A DNA stretch of 64,000 bases from Serripes groenlandicus (lineage: Eukaryota; Mollusca; Bivalvia; Cardiida; Cardiidae), in contig JASEVX010000085.1 in assembly GCA_031761405.1 (NCBI GenBank), forward strand, positions 1-64,000. The letters run 5' to 3'. Position numbers and translations under genes: made by a program. The notes under the pieces are model-generated. The model made no database searches. It was not told where the DNA came from and saw nothing but the letters and a program-made list of their open reading frames with translations. This document shows positions 11,153 to 23,329 of this stretch, in pieces (position 1 is the first letter of the stretch; each line of letters begins with the position of its first letter).

Positions 11153-11895
11153 ACCTTTACCACAAACAGACGCTTTAGGACACCTCTGCAGCAGATTAAT
11201 TACTTTTGAAAACAATGTAACAAGAGGAGATATTGCTCAAAATGAGTAATTTCTCGTTTTGCCTCAATGCTTTCAAATCTACTTATTAAGGTCGATATTT
11301 TAAGTTTTTGGCAATATATTTTCAAAGATGTCTGCTGCAGATAAAGGCTGAAGACATTATAATAATTTAGTTTAAATGTAAATTTATGTTTTTAAAATGA
11401 GATGTTTCTTATTTTTTCATGATTTTCATAATTCATTTAAATCTGTACAGGAAGATCAAAAGAAAAAAACACTCAGTAAAGGCAAGGTTAATTAAAAATT
11501 ATCTGTGTGGAGATTGGCAGATTTTAAAGTGCGTTTTATCTTGTGTTCGCACAGATAAATTGTATTCTATAGGCTAGTTAAAGAGATGCATTTCATTCTG
11601 CATTTCATGTAAAAATTAACCATTTTTACCATACTTATTTGTATATCAAATGAAGAAATGGCTCATGTTAAAACCCTTTCCAACTTCTAGACATATTCTG
11701 ATGCATAATTTGCAGCTGACAAAATATGAAAACAGTGTGACAAAAGTAGAAATTGCTCATGATTTGCAATTTCCTCTATTGCCATAATGTTTTCAATTCC
11801 ATTAAGAAATTATACTTTCATTGTTGGGATTTTGGATATTTTTACCTAGAAAATTTCAAAGTTGTCTGCTGTTTATTTGTTTTATGTTTGAAAGG
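11153..11895. other. two eroded MITEs, no gene
   Basis: CCTTTACCACAAACAGACGC at 11153 and CCCTTTCCAACTTCTAGAC at 11683 start decayed copies. The stretch between is unique. Confidence 0.5.
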
Positions 11896-13764
11896 TTAAC
11901 TCTTTCCCTCATTTAGATGCTTTCGGACGCCTCTGCAGCAGAAGGCTTTTTGAAAACATAGTGACAAAAGAAGAAATTGCTCAAAACAAGCAATTTCTCC
12001 TTTTGCCACAATGTTTTCCACTTTTAGTCATAGGTTATCCATTCAATTAGAGATTTTCCATTTTTAGCTCACCTATGCACGAAGTGCAAGGTGAGCTATT
12101 GTGATCACATTTTGTCCGCCGTCCGTCCGTCGTGCGTCGTGCGTCGTGCGTCGTCAACATTTCAGCTTGTTAACACTCTACAGGCTACATTTTGCATCCA
12201 ATCTTCATGAAAGTGTATCAGAACATTCATCTCCATCAAATCTTGGACAAGTTCGAAACTGGGCCATATGAGGTCAAAAACGAGGTCACTAGGTCAAATT
12301 GAAGCGAAATCCTGTTAACACTCTGGAGGCCACATTTTCAACTTGAGCATGTTGAAACTTTATCAGAATGTTTGTCTTGATGATATGTAGGTCAAGTTCG
12401 AACATGGGTCATGTCGGGTCAAAAAATAGGTCACTAGGTCAAATTGAAGGAAAATCTTGTTAACACTCTAGAGGCCGCAATTTTTGCTTCAGCAGTTTGA
12501 AATTTTGTCAGAATGTTTGTCTTAAAAATATCTAGGTCAAGTTCAAATATGGGTCATATCGGGTCAGAAACTAGGTCACTAGGCCAAATTGAAGGGTAAT
12601 CTTGTTAACACTGTTTAGGCCACATTTTCAACTTGAGCATGTTGAAATATTGTCAGAATGTTTGTCTTAAAGATATTTAGGTCAAGTTTAAATATGGGTC
12701 ATATTGGGTCAGAAACTAGGTCACTAGGCCAAATTGAAGGAAAATCTTGTTAACTCTGTAGAAGCCGCATGTTTTGCTTCAGCAGCTTGAAATTTGATCA
12801 GAATGTTGAGCTAAATGATATCTAGGTCAAGTTTGAATATGGGTCATGCAGGGTCAAAAACTAGGTCACTAGGCCAAATTGAAGGAAAACCTTGTTAACA
12901 CTTTGGATGCCTCATTTTTTGCTTAAGCAGCTTGAAATTTGGTCAGACTGTTTGTCTAAATGATATCTAGGCCAAGTTCGAATATGCTGGGTTAAAAACT
13001 AGGTCACTAGGCCAAATTGAAGGGTAATCTTGTTAACACTGGATACTGCATTTTTAACTTTAGCATGATGAAACTTTATCAGAATGTTTTTCTTGATGAT
13101 ATGTAAGTCAAGTTCGATCAAGGGTCATGTTGGGTCAAAAAATAGGTCACTAGGTCAAATTGAAGGAAAATCTTGTTAACACTCTAGAGGCCGCAATTTT
13201 TGCTTCAGCAGTTTGAAATTTTGTCAGAATGTTTGTCTTAAAGATATCTAGGTAAAGTTCGAATATGGGTCATATGGGGTCAGAAACTAGGTCACTAGGC
13301 TAAATTGAAGGAACATCTTGTTAACTCTGTAGAAGACGCATTTTTTGCTACAGCAGCTTGACATTTTATGAGAATGTTTATCTAAATGATATCTAAGCCA
13401 AGATCGAATATGGATCATGTAGGGTCAGAAACAAGGTCAATAAAGGAAAATATTGTTCAAACTCCGGAGGCCGCATTTTTACTTTGAGCAAGTTGAAAAT
13501 TTGTCAGAATGTTGTCTTGATAATATCTAGTCCATGTTGGAATATGGGTCATATCAGGTAAAACAATATAGATCACTAGGCCAAATGAAAGAAAATCTTG
13601 TTAACACTGTGGAGGTTGCATTCAGAATAATTGTCCTGATGTATTTTGCATTGTAGTACATTGTATAATTAAGGTGAGCGATCCAGGGCCATCATGGCCC
13701 TCTTGTTTGACAAAATATGTTCAAAGTCGTCTGCTGCAGAATTGTCGTATGAGGGAAAGGGTTA
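11896..13764 (+). mobile_element. TTAA MITE split by a family A element
   Basis: Left part 11896-12065, right part 13707-13764 (GACAAAATATGTTC to GAGGGAAAGGGTTA). The two halves rejoin in register when the insert is removed. Confidence 0.85.
12066..13706 (+). mobile_element. Helentron-like family A, 1.64 kb, with ~10 tandem core units
   Basis: 5' end AGCTCACCTATGCACGAAGT continues into AAGGTGAGCT, forming a hairpin. 3' end: GGTGAGCGATCCA, hairpin GGGCCATCATGGCCC, then TCTTGTT. The core holds about ten units of about 142 bp, each with a 'cttgttaacactct' marker (first at 12173, last at 13597). No coding capacity. It interrupts a MITE (11896-13764). Confidence 0.8.
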
Positions 13765-13802
13765 TAGAACATTTTATTTGGCTTGTTATGAAGGAGACTA
13801 GA

Positions 13803-14032
13803 ATGCCTCGGTGGTGTAGTGAAAGAGCGTAGCCTCGAGTGTGTGAAGTCGCGGGTTTGATCCCCAGTTGGGTCATACCAAAGACTTAAAAAAATTGAAG
13901 TGATGGCTTAATCCCACCTTGGCACTCAGGGCTGTGGGGGTTAGCATTATGACTGACTCGCTGGTGTTGGGATAAATGGACCAGTAGTACTGGATAATTA
14001 CCCAGGAAACATCACCATGATATAACTGAAAC
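13803..14032 (+). mobile_element. tRNA-headed SINE, second subfamily
   Basis: A-box-like GGTGTAGTGAAAGAGCG and B-box GCGGGTTTGATCCCC, then a body ending CCAGGAAACATCACCATGATATAACTGAAA (end shared with other SINEs here). Confidence 0.75.
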
Positions 14033-14082
14033 ATTATTTTAAAAATGAAGTGGATTGGGGTTGTTAACTTACATTAATTAAG

Positions 14083-15331
14083 AACAAGAGGGCCATGATG
14101 GCCCTAGATCGCTCACCTAAATTATGCAATGTAATTTCTAAGGCAAAACAACAGTCAATAGAATGATTATATCGTTGAAAATATACGCCTCTTAGAGCAT
14201 TTATAAAACAAAATGGCGGCTCAATTTGCCGAGAATTTCTTTCGCAAGCGTTTTCGCAAATTCTTTTTTTCTTGAGCCACTTTGATTATTTCTTCGCAAT
14301 TGGGGACTTTGGCGACCGACAGCAGAGGCCCTGATTGACTAGATATCATCTAGACAAACAATTCTGACAAAGTTAGTGACAAAGTTTCAACTTGTTCGAA
14401 GTAAAAATGCGGCCTCCGGAGTTTCAACAATATTTTCCTTCAATTTGGCCTAAGTGACCTAGTTTTAACCCAAAAGACCCATTTTCGAACTTGGCAAAAA
14501 ATGTGGCTTAATTCTACAGTGTTTACAAGATTTTCCTTCAATTTGGCCTAGTGACCTAGGTTTTAAACAGACCATGACCAATAATCCAACTTGGCCTACA
14601 TGTATATCATCAAGTCAAACATTCTGCTAAATTTTCAACATGCTCAAGTTAAAAAGGCAGCATCTAGAGTGTTTACAAAATTTCCCTTAAACTTGGCCTA
14701 GTGACCCTAGTTTCTGACCCAATATGACCCATATTCAAACATTCTCATAAACCTTCGCTGCTGAAGCAAAAAATTCAGAATCCATAGTGTTAACAAGATT
14801 TTACTTTAATCTGGCCTAGTGACCTAGTTTCTGACCCAATATTACCCTTATTCAAACTCAACCTAGATATTTTTAAGACAAACATTCTGACAACATTTCA
14901 AACTGCTAAAGCAAACATTGCTGCCTCTACAGTGTTAACAAGATTATCCTTCAAATTTAAACTAGTGACCTACTTTATGACCCAACATGACCCATATTTA
15001 ATCTTGACCTACATATCATCAAGACAAACATTCGGATAAAGTTTCAACATGCTCAAGTTAAAAATGCAGCATCCAGTGTTAATAAAATTTCACTTTAATT
15101 TGACCTTGTGACCTAGTTTTTGACCTCATATGGCCCAGTTTCAAACTTGTCTAAGATTTGATGGAGATGAATGTTCTGATAAACATTCATGAAGATAGGA
15201 TACAAAATGTAGCCTGTAGAGTAATCAAGCCAATTTTTGACGACTCACAACGGAGACATCGGACTGACCGGACATTGATGACAATGTGATCACAAAAGCT
15301 CACCTTAAGCACTTCGTGCACAGGTGTGCTA
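14083..15331 (-). mobile_element. Helentron-like family A, 1.25 kb, inverted
   Basis: Opposite orientation to 12066-13706: AACAAGAGGGCCATGATGGC at the left, AAGCTCACCTTAAGCACTTC and CAGGTGTGCT at the right. The core units are more diverged. An unrelated stretch of about 120 bp at about 14210-14335 breaks the array. Confidence 0.75.
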
Positions 15332-15403
15332 AAAAATGCCAGTTATTTTACATTTATGAAAAAAAGAAAAGAGAACTTAAAAATGTTTTATAAAATTATT
15401 TTG

Positions 15404-15722
15404 TTAACCCTTTCGGCGCCAAAGTCGCATATATGCGACAGCTTGGATCAGCGCCAAAGTCGCATTTATGCGACTTTTGTAACGCCCCTCGTATAGTTAC
15501 TTTTTAATTTCCATATTTGGTCAACTTTGGTATTATAAAAATACATGTTAAATGGAATGTTCAATACATATTCTATGTATGGTGAAAATTTTAAGTCTTT
15601 ATCTTTTCAAATGAATAAAATATAACATTTTTAAATCAGTTTTCATTATTTCTAAGAAACGCCTGATTTTATTTGGCGCTGAGAACAACTTTCTGCTATT
15701 TATTTGGCGCCGAAAGGGTTAA
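15404..15722. mobile_element. second TTAA MITE family, CCCTTTCGGCGCC ends
   Basis: 319 bp including TTAA at both ends. Perfect 16-bp terminal repeats CCCTTTCGGCGCCAAA / TTTGGCGCCGAAAGGG. Near the left end two small palindromes (GTCGCATATATGCGAC and GTCGCATTTATGCGAC) follow GCGCCAAA. The interior is AT-rich and unrelated to the main MITE. Only copy seen here. Confidence 0.85.
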
Positions 15723-16117
15723 TGTGACAAAGCAAATTTCTACATTGGCTTCAAGCCTTGTAATGATAAATTTAAATCTTTCCCACGAGCAGACACATCT
15801 TCGGCAAAAAGAGAAAATTACTTTTGATGACCAAATTTCCCTTTTGCCACAATGCTGCAGATTTTTTGTATGTGGGAAAGGTTTAAATCTAAGGAATAAT
15901 TCTTATTTAAGATATTCACTGCCAGCAGTTGTTTCAAAAGACTGTCTAGACTCTAGCAAAATATATCATGTCTGGTTACACGGGGTTCATTTAGTAAAGT
16001 GTCTTCCATAGATAGAATTACATGTCACAAAATTCAGGTTAGAATGTAGAATGGAATTATTTTAGATCCCTGTCAATCAAAAAGGCAGGGCATTTACCCT
16101 TTCCAACAGTAGATTAT
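15723..16117. other. eroded MITE, no gene
   Basis: CTTTCCCACGAGCAGACAC to GTATGTGGGAAAGG (15776-15885). The 112-codon frame crossing it is a by-product of the MITE. Confidence 0.5.
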
Positions 16118-16263
16118 CAGAGCTCTTGATAAGGGGCGTTGTGCATGTTCTTAAATCCTAATTTGACACTCTTACCCTAGGTTGTGGGTACTCAGGGTTT
16201 GCTTTAATAATAAAAGAGAAATTGTGGGGAAAAGAGCTGAATACCCCTCCTTATCTGGACCTC
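16118..16263 (-). repeat. short inverted-repeat element, hairpin module
   Basis: AGAGCTCTTGATAAGGGGCG at the left is mirrored imperfectly by CCTTATCTGGACCTCTAG at the right. The interior matches 5085-5210 and 48090-48225. Confidence 0.6.
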
Positions 16264-16967
16264 TAGATTATTATGGAATAATATCAGATAGTGATTATAT
16301 ATAAATATCAGTCTAGTTATTGATTGGAGTTGAAAACATTTTAGCAAAAAATAAAACTTCAAAAGCTCGATCAATATGAGCATTTTCTGTTTAAAATTGT
16401 CATATTGCATTGTGCATGTGAGTCTGTGAGAAATAGTGTTCAAATAGATCTATTCCCCTTAAACCTTTTCCATGATATTAAAAAAATTGGCACCTGAAGC
16501 AGACAAGAATTTGAAGACAATGAGGTAAATGGAGCAATGGAGAAAATGCTCTATAATATAATTATTACTTTTCCATTCTATATAATTTGAGATATTCATG
16601 TCATTTAATTAATAGGATTGGTGTCGGTGCATCCATGTTGTAATCTTGGATAAGTTTTGCGTTTAGGTCCATTTCTCATACTACAAAAACTATGACTTTG
16701 AACCTTTATAAAACACTTATTCAGCATTATAAATGCAATTTCTACATCTGCCCCACTGTATTTTTCATATTTTTGCATGGAAACTATGCAAGTTAAGGCT
16801 TTTAAACTTCAAACACGTATTTAACAGTCACAAGGGGAATATATTCTACAAGGGCCATAACTCGTATCATATATTTTGTCTGAATTATGGGTAATTTTCT
16901 TCATAGCATGTTGGTAATGTTTTTCAATACGGTGACCATCATAAGCTAACAATATCTTGAAAGGGCC

Positions 16968-17195
16968 TTTACCCTTTCCCACATATAGACGCTTTCTGAC
17001 GCCTCTGCAGCAGACGACTTTTTGAAAACATAGTGACCAAAGAAGAAATTGCTCAAAACAAGCAATTTCTCTTTTTGCCACAATGTTTTCCACTTTTAGT
17101 CATAGGTTATATATCCAATTATAGAGATTTTTATTTTTGACAAAATGTGTTCCAAGTCGTCTGCTGCAGAATTGTCGTATGAGGGAACGGGTTAA
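16968..17195 (+). mobile_element. TTAA MITE copy
   Basis: Left target mutated to TTTA; right TTAA intact; well-kept central hairpin. Confidence 0.87.
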
Positions 17196-17882
17196 CTCTA
17201 CATTGTGTTGCTCACATTATGGCCCTAAATTATTTCAACTGATATTTTTTTTTTAAGCAATTCAAGTGTGCATTTTGAGGAAAGGAAGGTTTTTTCATTT
17301 ACCATATTATTTTTATATCGTTGACACAATAAGATATTTTAAAAGTTCAAAATATCTACTTCAATGTTATATATATATATGATCCCTTGAAATTAGAGGT
17401 GTATTTAGTATTTGCATTCGAACCCAAGTTTGGCTAACGTTTGAGAAAAGTCAATGTGGAATTATTTAATTATTAAGTACAGTTAAAAATATTGTGACAA
17501 TTAAAAGCAGAAATTCTCAAATTTGTGATGAATTTCTTCTTTGCTACAATATTTTTAAAAAAAAAATCGCCTGCTGCAGATGTGTCAAAATGCATTAGGT
17601 TTTCCATGTGGGAAAGGGTAAATTCACCTTTATCTTTTATACAGTTTGCAGTTTTTTTAGAAGTGTTAAGGGGCATTTATGTTATCAAGTGTTTGTTTCT
17701 TGACAGGTCTAATACCTTAATTGTGGCTCTTGTCATGCCTAATTCAAATTGACAAGGTTTACATAATAAGGCTGTAGAGTTAACTCCAGTGCATGTAAAA
17801 GATATAGTAATTGAGATGAATTCTGTCTGTGCAAGAGGCACCTGAAAATGTACCCACACACCTAGATAAAGAGACATACATT

Positions 17883-19062
17883 TATACCCCCGGAATCTCC
17901 GATTCGGTGGGCATCTAGTTTTTGGCCTGTCTGCACGTCTGTCTGCACGTCTGTCTGTCTGCACGTCTGTCTGTCTGTCTGCACAAAAAAACCTTTAACC
18001 TTGACCACTACTTTTGAACCATAACAGGTACGGCTACCATATTTCACATGTGTATTCCTTGTGACATGACCTTTCTGTCAGTACCAACATTTTTGATCTT
18101 GCGACCTTGACCTTTGACCTAGATGTTGCCATTCTCGAAAAAAACTTTAACCTTGGCCATTACTTTTGAACCATAACAGGTACGGCTACCATATTTCACA
18201 TGTGTATTCCTTGTGACATGACCTTTCTGTCAGTACCAACATTTTTGACTTTGCGACCTTGACCTTTGACCTAGATGTTGCCTTTCTCGAAAAAAACTTT
18301 AACCTTGGCCATTACTTTTGAACCATAACAGGTACGGCTAACATATTTCACATGTGTATTCCTTGTGACATGACCTTTTTGTCAGTATCAACATTTTTGA
18401 CCTTGCGGCCTTGACCTTTGACCTAGATGTTGCCATTCTCGAAAAAAACTTTAACCTTGGCCATTACTTTTGAACCATAACAGGTACGGCTACCATATTT
18501 CACATGTGTATTCCTTGTGACATGACCTTTCTGTCAGTACCAACATTGTTCACCTTGCGACCTTGACCTTTGACCTAGATGTTGCCATTCTAAAAAAAAA
18601 CTTTAACCTTCACCACTACTTTTGAACCATAACAGGTAAGGCTACCATATTTCACATGTGTATACCTTGTGACATGACCTTTCTGTCAGTACCAAAATTT
18701 TCACCTTGCGACCTTGACCTAGATGTTGCCATTCTAAAAAAAAACTTTAACCTTCACCACTACTTTTGAACCATAACAGGTACGGCTACTATATTTCACA
18801 TGTGTATATCTTGTGACATGACCTTTCTGTCAGTACCAAAAATTTTCGCCTTGACCTTTGACCTAGATGTTGCCATTCTCGAAAAAAACTTTAACCTTGA
18901 CCACTACTTTTGAACCATAACAGGTATGGCTACCATATTTCACATGTGTATTCCTTGTGACATGACCTTTCTGTCAGTACCAACATTTTTGACCTGGCGA
19001 CCTTGACCTTTGACCTAGATGTTGCCATTCGGGGGCATCAGTGTTTCACAAACACATCTTGT
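17883..19062 (+). mobile_element. Helentron-like family B, 1.2 kb, ~7 tandem core units
   Basis: 5' end TATACCCCCGGAATCTCCGA; 3' end ATTCGGGGGCAT, hairpin GTGTTTCACAAACAC, then ATCTTG followed by T. The core has about seven units of about 149 bp, each with ACTTTTGAACCATAACAGG. A (GTCT)n tract follows the 5' end. No coding capacity. Confidence 0.8.
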
Positions 19063-19604
19063 TTTTGTTTTTTCAAACTTCAAAATTGACAATATATTGT
19101 GACAAGTGTTTGATTCCTTAACTACCTCTAATGGCAAAAAAGTCTGTGTGGAAAGATAGTCTGTTTCCTGAGATGAATATTGTATGGAGCACCTGAGGGT
19201 CACTGTTTGTGTTATGCTCTCGACTTATGAAAATGTGTTTTTCTCGTCAATGTAATATATGTTCATTTGTTAAACTGTCATATAAATATGTTTGCTGCAA
19301 TGTAAAATAATTTTATATGCCGAATAAGTAAACTTGAAACTTTGAACTTCATTAAAGTTATTAGCCAAATTTACCAATCAAATTGCAGCTTTTAACTATC
19401 ACACATCTGAGTGCTCAAAATGTGAAGTAAATCTTAGACTGAAATCAGTCCCTAATATAGAAAAATGATAACAATATCAGCAGGACTTATTTCTATCTCA
19501 AATTCTTTCTATAGTAGCGTTCCAATACTGAACATCAGTTCAGGTTCAGAGCAAGGTCTTTATTGTTGTAGATTTCATAAGATATAACCTAGCTTAGCCG
19601 AATT

Positions 19605-19860
19605 TTCAATTTGATCTAATGTGATCACTCACCGTCTGTATGTCCTATGTCGTCCATTCAAATCTTCTTCTCCGAAATTACTGGTCCGTTTTCAACCAAT
19701 CTTCACAGGATTTATTTAATTTCCCGAGGTGGCCCTAATAAAAAAATTGTCCAAAGATTTAACTTATTAGTATAACTTTGGTTGCTGCGGCATCAGAAAG
19801 TGGGGGAAATGGCACAACTCTTCTCTGAATCCACTTGATCCAAGATAATTTAGTAGAAAC
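19605..19860 (+). mobile_element. Helentron-like family A fragment
   Basis: TGATCACTCACCGTCTGTAT, then TCTTCTTCTCCGAAATTACT and GTTGCTGCGGCATCAGAAAG match core units at 2641 and 3114. Both ends are missing or decayed. Confidence 0.5.
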
Positions 19861-19929
19861 ATCATAAGTTAGCAATTTCTCCTTTTGTTACAATATTTTC
19901 AAATCTAATCATTTAATATATACTATTAT

Positions 19930-20168
19930 TTATAATTTATTTATTTATTTATTTATTGGGGTTTTACGCCACTTTCAACATTATTTCAGTTATATCACGG
20001 CGACAGTTCACTTATTCATGATCCCTGGGTAAACAAACCAGTACTAGGCTAGAAAATGTGCCTCACCCAAGGGCACTCCACCATGACCGAGGTGCCACGA
20101 CAGGGGATCGAACCCGGGACACCCGGTTTCGAAATCCCCGACGCTAACCACTCGACCACAGCGGATTC
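19930..20168 (-). mobile_element. tRNA-headed SINE with (AAAT)n tail
   Basis: On the minus strand: TGGTCGAGTGGTTAGCG (A box), GGGTTCGATCCCC (B box), GCCTAGTACTGGTTTGTTTA, ATATAACTGAAATAATG, GGCGTAAAACCCC and an AAAT-repeat tail at 19935-19957. The best full-length member of this subfamily here. Confidence 0.85.
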
Positions 20169-20354
20169 CTTATTATTTATAAAGATACTTTGCAAATTTC
20201 TTTTCAAGGTCATCTGCTGCAGGTAAACTGTATGTGGGAAAGGGATAAGCCAATAAATTATGTCCCTTTTATTTCGCTGTTTGTAATCAAGGGATAGTTA
20301 AAACATTTCTTACAAAATAAAGACTGATCAGTGTTTAACCATTTTGCATGTTCA

Positions 20355-20584
20355 TTTACCCTTTCCCTCATATAGACGCTTTCTGACGCCTCTGCAGCAG
20401 GCGGCTTTTTGAAAACATTGTGACAAAAGAAGAAATTGCACAAAACGTGCAATTTCTCCTTTTGCCACAATGTTTTCCACTTTTTGTCATAGGTTATCCA
20501 TTCAATTATGGAGATTTTCTATGTTTTCACAAAATACGTTCAAAGCCATCTGCTGCAGAATTGCCGTATGAGGGAAAGGGTTAA
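20355..20584 (+). mobile_element. TTAA MITE copy
   Basis: 230 bp, left target TTTA. Lies just downstream of the SINE at 19930. Confidence 0.87.
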
Positions 20585-20740
20585 AACTGTAGCAGAAGTC
20601 TTTGAACATGTCTATAAATGTAAGTCAATTAATTCATTAGAAAAGTTTAAGTGATGCAGACGACAATATACATCAGGTAGCATAATTATGATAACAATTG
20701 AGAATGCAAAGAGTTGAAACATGTCTGCTGTAGATGAGTG

Positions 20741-20810
20741 CAATCTCATTAAAATCCTCTCCTATTAACGCTACGCAATCTCATTAAAATCATCTCCTAT
20801 TAACGCTACG
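20741..20810 (+). repeat. 35-bp direct repeat, two units
   Basis: CAATCTCATTAAAATC...TAACGCTACG at 20741-20775 and 20776-20810 differ at one base. The unit and the following ACATTTGGTCAGATTG also flank the helicase relic at 26.4-26.9 kb. Confidence 0.75.
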
Positions 20811-20879
20811 CATATATTAACATTTGGTCAGATTGTAGACGAGAGATACTTTTAGAAAACAAAATGTGCCTACATGTAT

Positions 20880-21101
20880 TTAACCCTTTCCCACATACAG
20901 CATAATTATCTGCAGCAGATGATTCTTAAAATGTCTACTATTTAAAACTAGTGTTGGTATTATTACTTGAAAAAGTTGAAAACATTGTGGCAAAAGGAGA
21001 AATTGCTTGTTTTGAGCAATTTCTCCTTTTGTCACGATGATTTCAAAAGTTGTCATAGCTGTAGATGCGTAAAACTACGTCTGCAGGTGGGAAAGGGTTA
21101 A
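20880..21101 (-). mobile_element. TTAA MITE, CCCACATAC subtype
   Basis: CCCTTTCCCACATACAGC and GGTGGGAAAGGG with TTAA at both ends. Its central hairpin, GGAGAAATTGCTTGTTTTGA with GCAATTTCTCC, is the same as in the main family. Confidence 0.8.
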
Positions 21102-21241
21102 AATGGAGTGGAAAATGTTTGGAAAAAAAGAAGAAATTCTATGTTTTGAGTAATAGTTGATTCACCATGGACTCTTTCCTACAAATATTGTCTTCTCCTG
21201 AGAGGCATCAAAATAATTAAGATTAGAGTTAACCCTTTCCT

Positions 21242-21386
21242 TAACCCTTTCCCTCATATAGACGCTTTCTAACGCCTCTGCAGCAGAGAACTTTTTGAAA
21301 ACATAGTGACAAAAGAAGAAATTGCTCAAAACGAGCAATTTCTTTTTTTGTCACAATGTTTTCCACTTTTAGTCATAGGTTATCCG
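21242..21386 (+). mobile_element. TTAA MITE, left two-thirds
   Basis: Normal up to CATAGGTTATCC, then replaced by SINE-like pieces with a repeated GGTAACTTACCAAGGAAATG at about 21386-21500. A second partial tip (TTAACCCTTTCC) abuts the left side. Confidence 0.75.
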
Positions 21387-21530
21387 TAACTTACCAAGGA
21401 AATGACTCCAGTAGTACTGGTAACTTACCAAGGAAATGCCTCAAGTAGTACTGGTAATTTGCGAAAGAAATGCCGTGATATAACTGAAATATTATTAAAA
21501 GCTTTTTCTTGCCAAGCTCTAGGTTTAACC

Positions 21531-21762
21531 TTAACCCTTTCCCTCATATGACAAATTTCTGAAGCAGACGACTTTAAACACATTTTGTAAAAAAATGGAA
21601 AATCTCTATAATTGAATGGATAACATATGGTTAAAAGTGGAAAATATTGTGGCAAAAGGAGAAATTGCTTGTTTTGAGCAATTTCTTCTTTTGTCACTAT
21701 GTTTTCAAAAAAACGTCTGCTGCAGAGGCGTCAGAAAACGACTATATGAATGAAAGGGTTAA
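21531..21762 (-). mobile_element. TTAA MITE copy
   Basis: 232 bp, both TTAA; right tip GAATGAAAGGG. Confidence 0.86.
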
Positions 21763-21852
21763 GGGATCATGATTAATTTTTGTACTGGTGCCATGATATA
21801 ACTCAACAACATAAGTCCCCAATAAATAAATAAATTTTAGTTACATTAACTC

Positions 21853-22890
21853 ACAAGAGAAAGTTGATGCAAGGCATCAATGTCGCCGGAAAAGACTGCA
21901 TTGATTTATTTATGTATTCTTGACTTTCATTAACCTATACAATTTAGGAACATTGAAATGAAAACATTTGCTTATAAATTTTATATTCATACCTATACAT
22001 TAGCGTATCTATAAAAAAATAACGAAATGTGTACACATTTATCTTGGCTTAAATTTAATTTTGCTGTTGTTACTTATTTAAATAATAATATTCATTCATA
22101 TAATTTCCATGTTTGTCAATCTTATTCGAATCACAAGGTAAATATCCTGGTATTGCTTTAAAGGGAGGTAATTTGAAGTAAAACAAAAGTCTTCAAAAGG
22201 AGAAATATATTAGCATTACCGTCTACAGTTTAAATTGTTCTATTGTTTGTGGATTTAAAAATGTTCTTTTTTTCTTATTTCTACATGTACAACGAAATAT
22301 TGCGGCTTCTCTTTGACGCTTTGCGTCAAACATTCGTCTTGTACTTATCTAAAATAAAATAATATAACTCGCTTTTTCATATCGAAATGTGCATGCGCGA
22401 AAATCGATGTTAAAGGTCACGAAACTACACAACAGAATAGGGTCTATATTTAGCTTAGAAACAGTTCCTACTTTAGATATACATGGATTTACATTATTAA
22501 ATGAATTCTACACAAATCAAGACATCTCTTTGAACATGAAAACAACATTTAGTAAGTTAAAAATTGCTATTAAAAGGAGAATTCGACGTGATATTTATCT
22601 CGATATTGACACATAACGGTCTGCAGCAAGTCTAGCAGGGACCGCTTGTGTCTTCGTAAATAAAACAAAAAAACATAAATGCGAGTCAAAATAAAGGAAC
22701 TGAAAATACCTAAAACATCGGAATATTTATTTCATTTTAGATGTGTCATTACTTAGTGTTTTTAAACAAAAACAATTGTAATATGTTCAAGACATCTAAA
22801 TGTGTTTCTTTCTAATAATAATCCCCCCTCCCATGTGATTTCAGAAAACCTATTAAAAATAGAAGTCGCGGGCTTCTGCCCGGCGACTAA
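21853..22890 (-). mobile_element. Helentron-like family G, shortened copy
   Basis: 3' tip ACAAGAGAAAGTTGATGCAA at the left and GGGCTTCTGCCCGGCGACTA at the right match family G. The middle is deleted and rearranged. Its right-hand flank is the same sequence as the left flank of the copy at 29768. Confidence 0.7.
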
Positions 22891-23131
22891 TAATGATTTT
22901 TTTTGTCAAAATGTTTTCAACTCTATTCCATAATTACACTTTTATATGTAGAGATTTTCAATAATTTTGCCAAATTAAATGTTTTTTTCAAAAACTGTTT
23001 GTAAAATGTCTGCTGCAGATTTTTTGTATGTGGGTATAAGTTAACCCTTTCCCTCATATAGAAGCTTTCTGAAGGCTCTGAAGCTGAGACGTCTTTTGAA
23101 AACATTGCGACAAAAGAAGAAATTGCTCAAA
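22640..23131. repeat. inverted duplication partner of 29532-30010
   Basis: 22890-23131 is identical by eye to the reverse complement of 29532-29768. It is MITE debris lying outside the family G element. The adjoining element ends also match, with small differences. Confidence 0.85.
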
Positions 23132-23329
23132 ACGAGCAATTTCTCCTTTTGCCAAAATGTTTTTAACTCTCATTTACGGAGACTTTTTTTTTTGTCTGGC
23201 GTCTGTCTGTCCGCCACACATTTAATGAGCAGGTGCAGGTGACACACGTCCGTGGAGCACTCCATTCTAGTTGTAAATAGGTTTTCAAAGTCGTCTGCTG
23301 CAGATTTGCTGTATGCGGGAAAGGATTAA
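23041..23329 (+). mobile_element. TTAA MITE carrying a family E relic
   Basis: Left arm mutated (GAAGCTTTCTGAAGGCTCTG); right arm GTATGCGGGAAAGGATTAA. The left 90 bases are duplicated in inverse orientation at 29532-29621. Confidence 0.75.
23184..23271 (+). mobile_element. Helentron-like family E, internal-deletion relic
   Basis: GTCTGGCGTCTGTCTGTCCG joined to GGTGACACACGTCCGTGGAG and CACTCCATTCTAG, matching both ends of 58335-58795. It sits inside the MITE at 23041-23329. Confidence 0.6.

Noticed and set aside
12140..13620. Regular repeats that might suggest a CRISPR array
   Set aside because: Units are about 142 bp and contiguous with no unique spacers, and the genome is eukaryotic.
15673..16011. 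112-codon open frame
   Set aside because: It begins inside the GGCGCC MITE tip and crosses a decayed TTAA MITE; composition is not protein-like.
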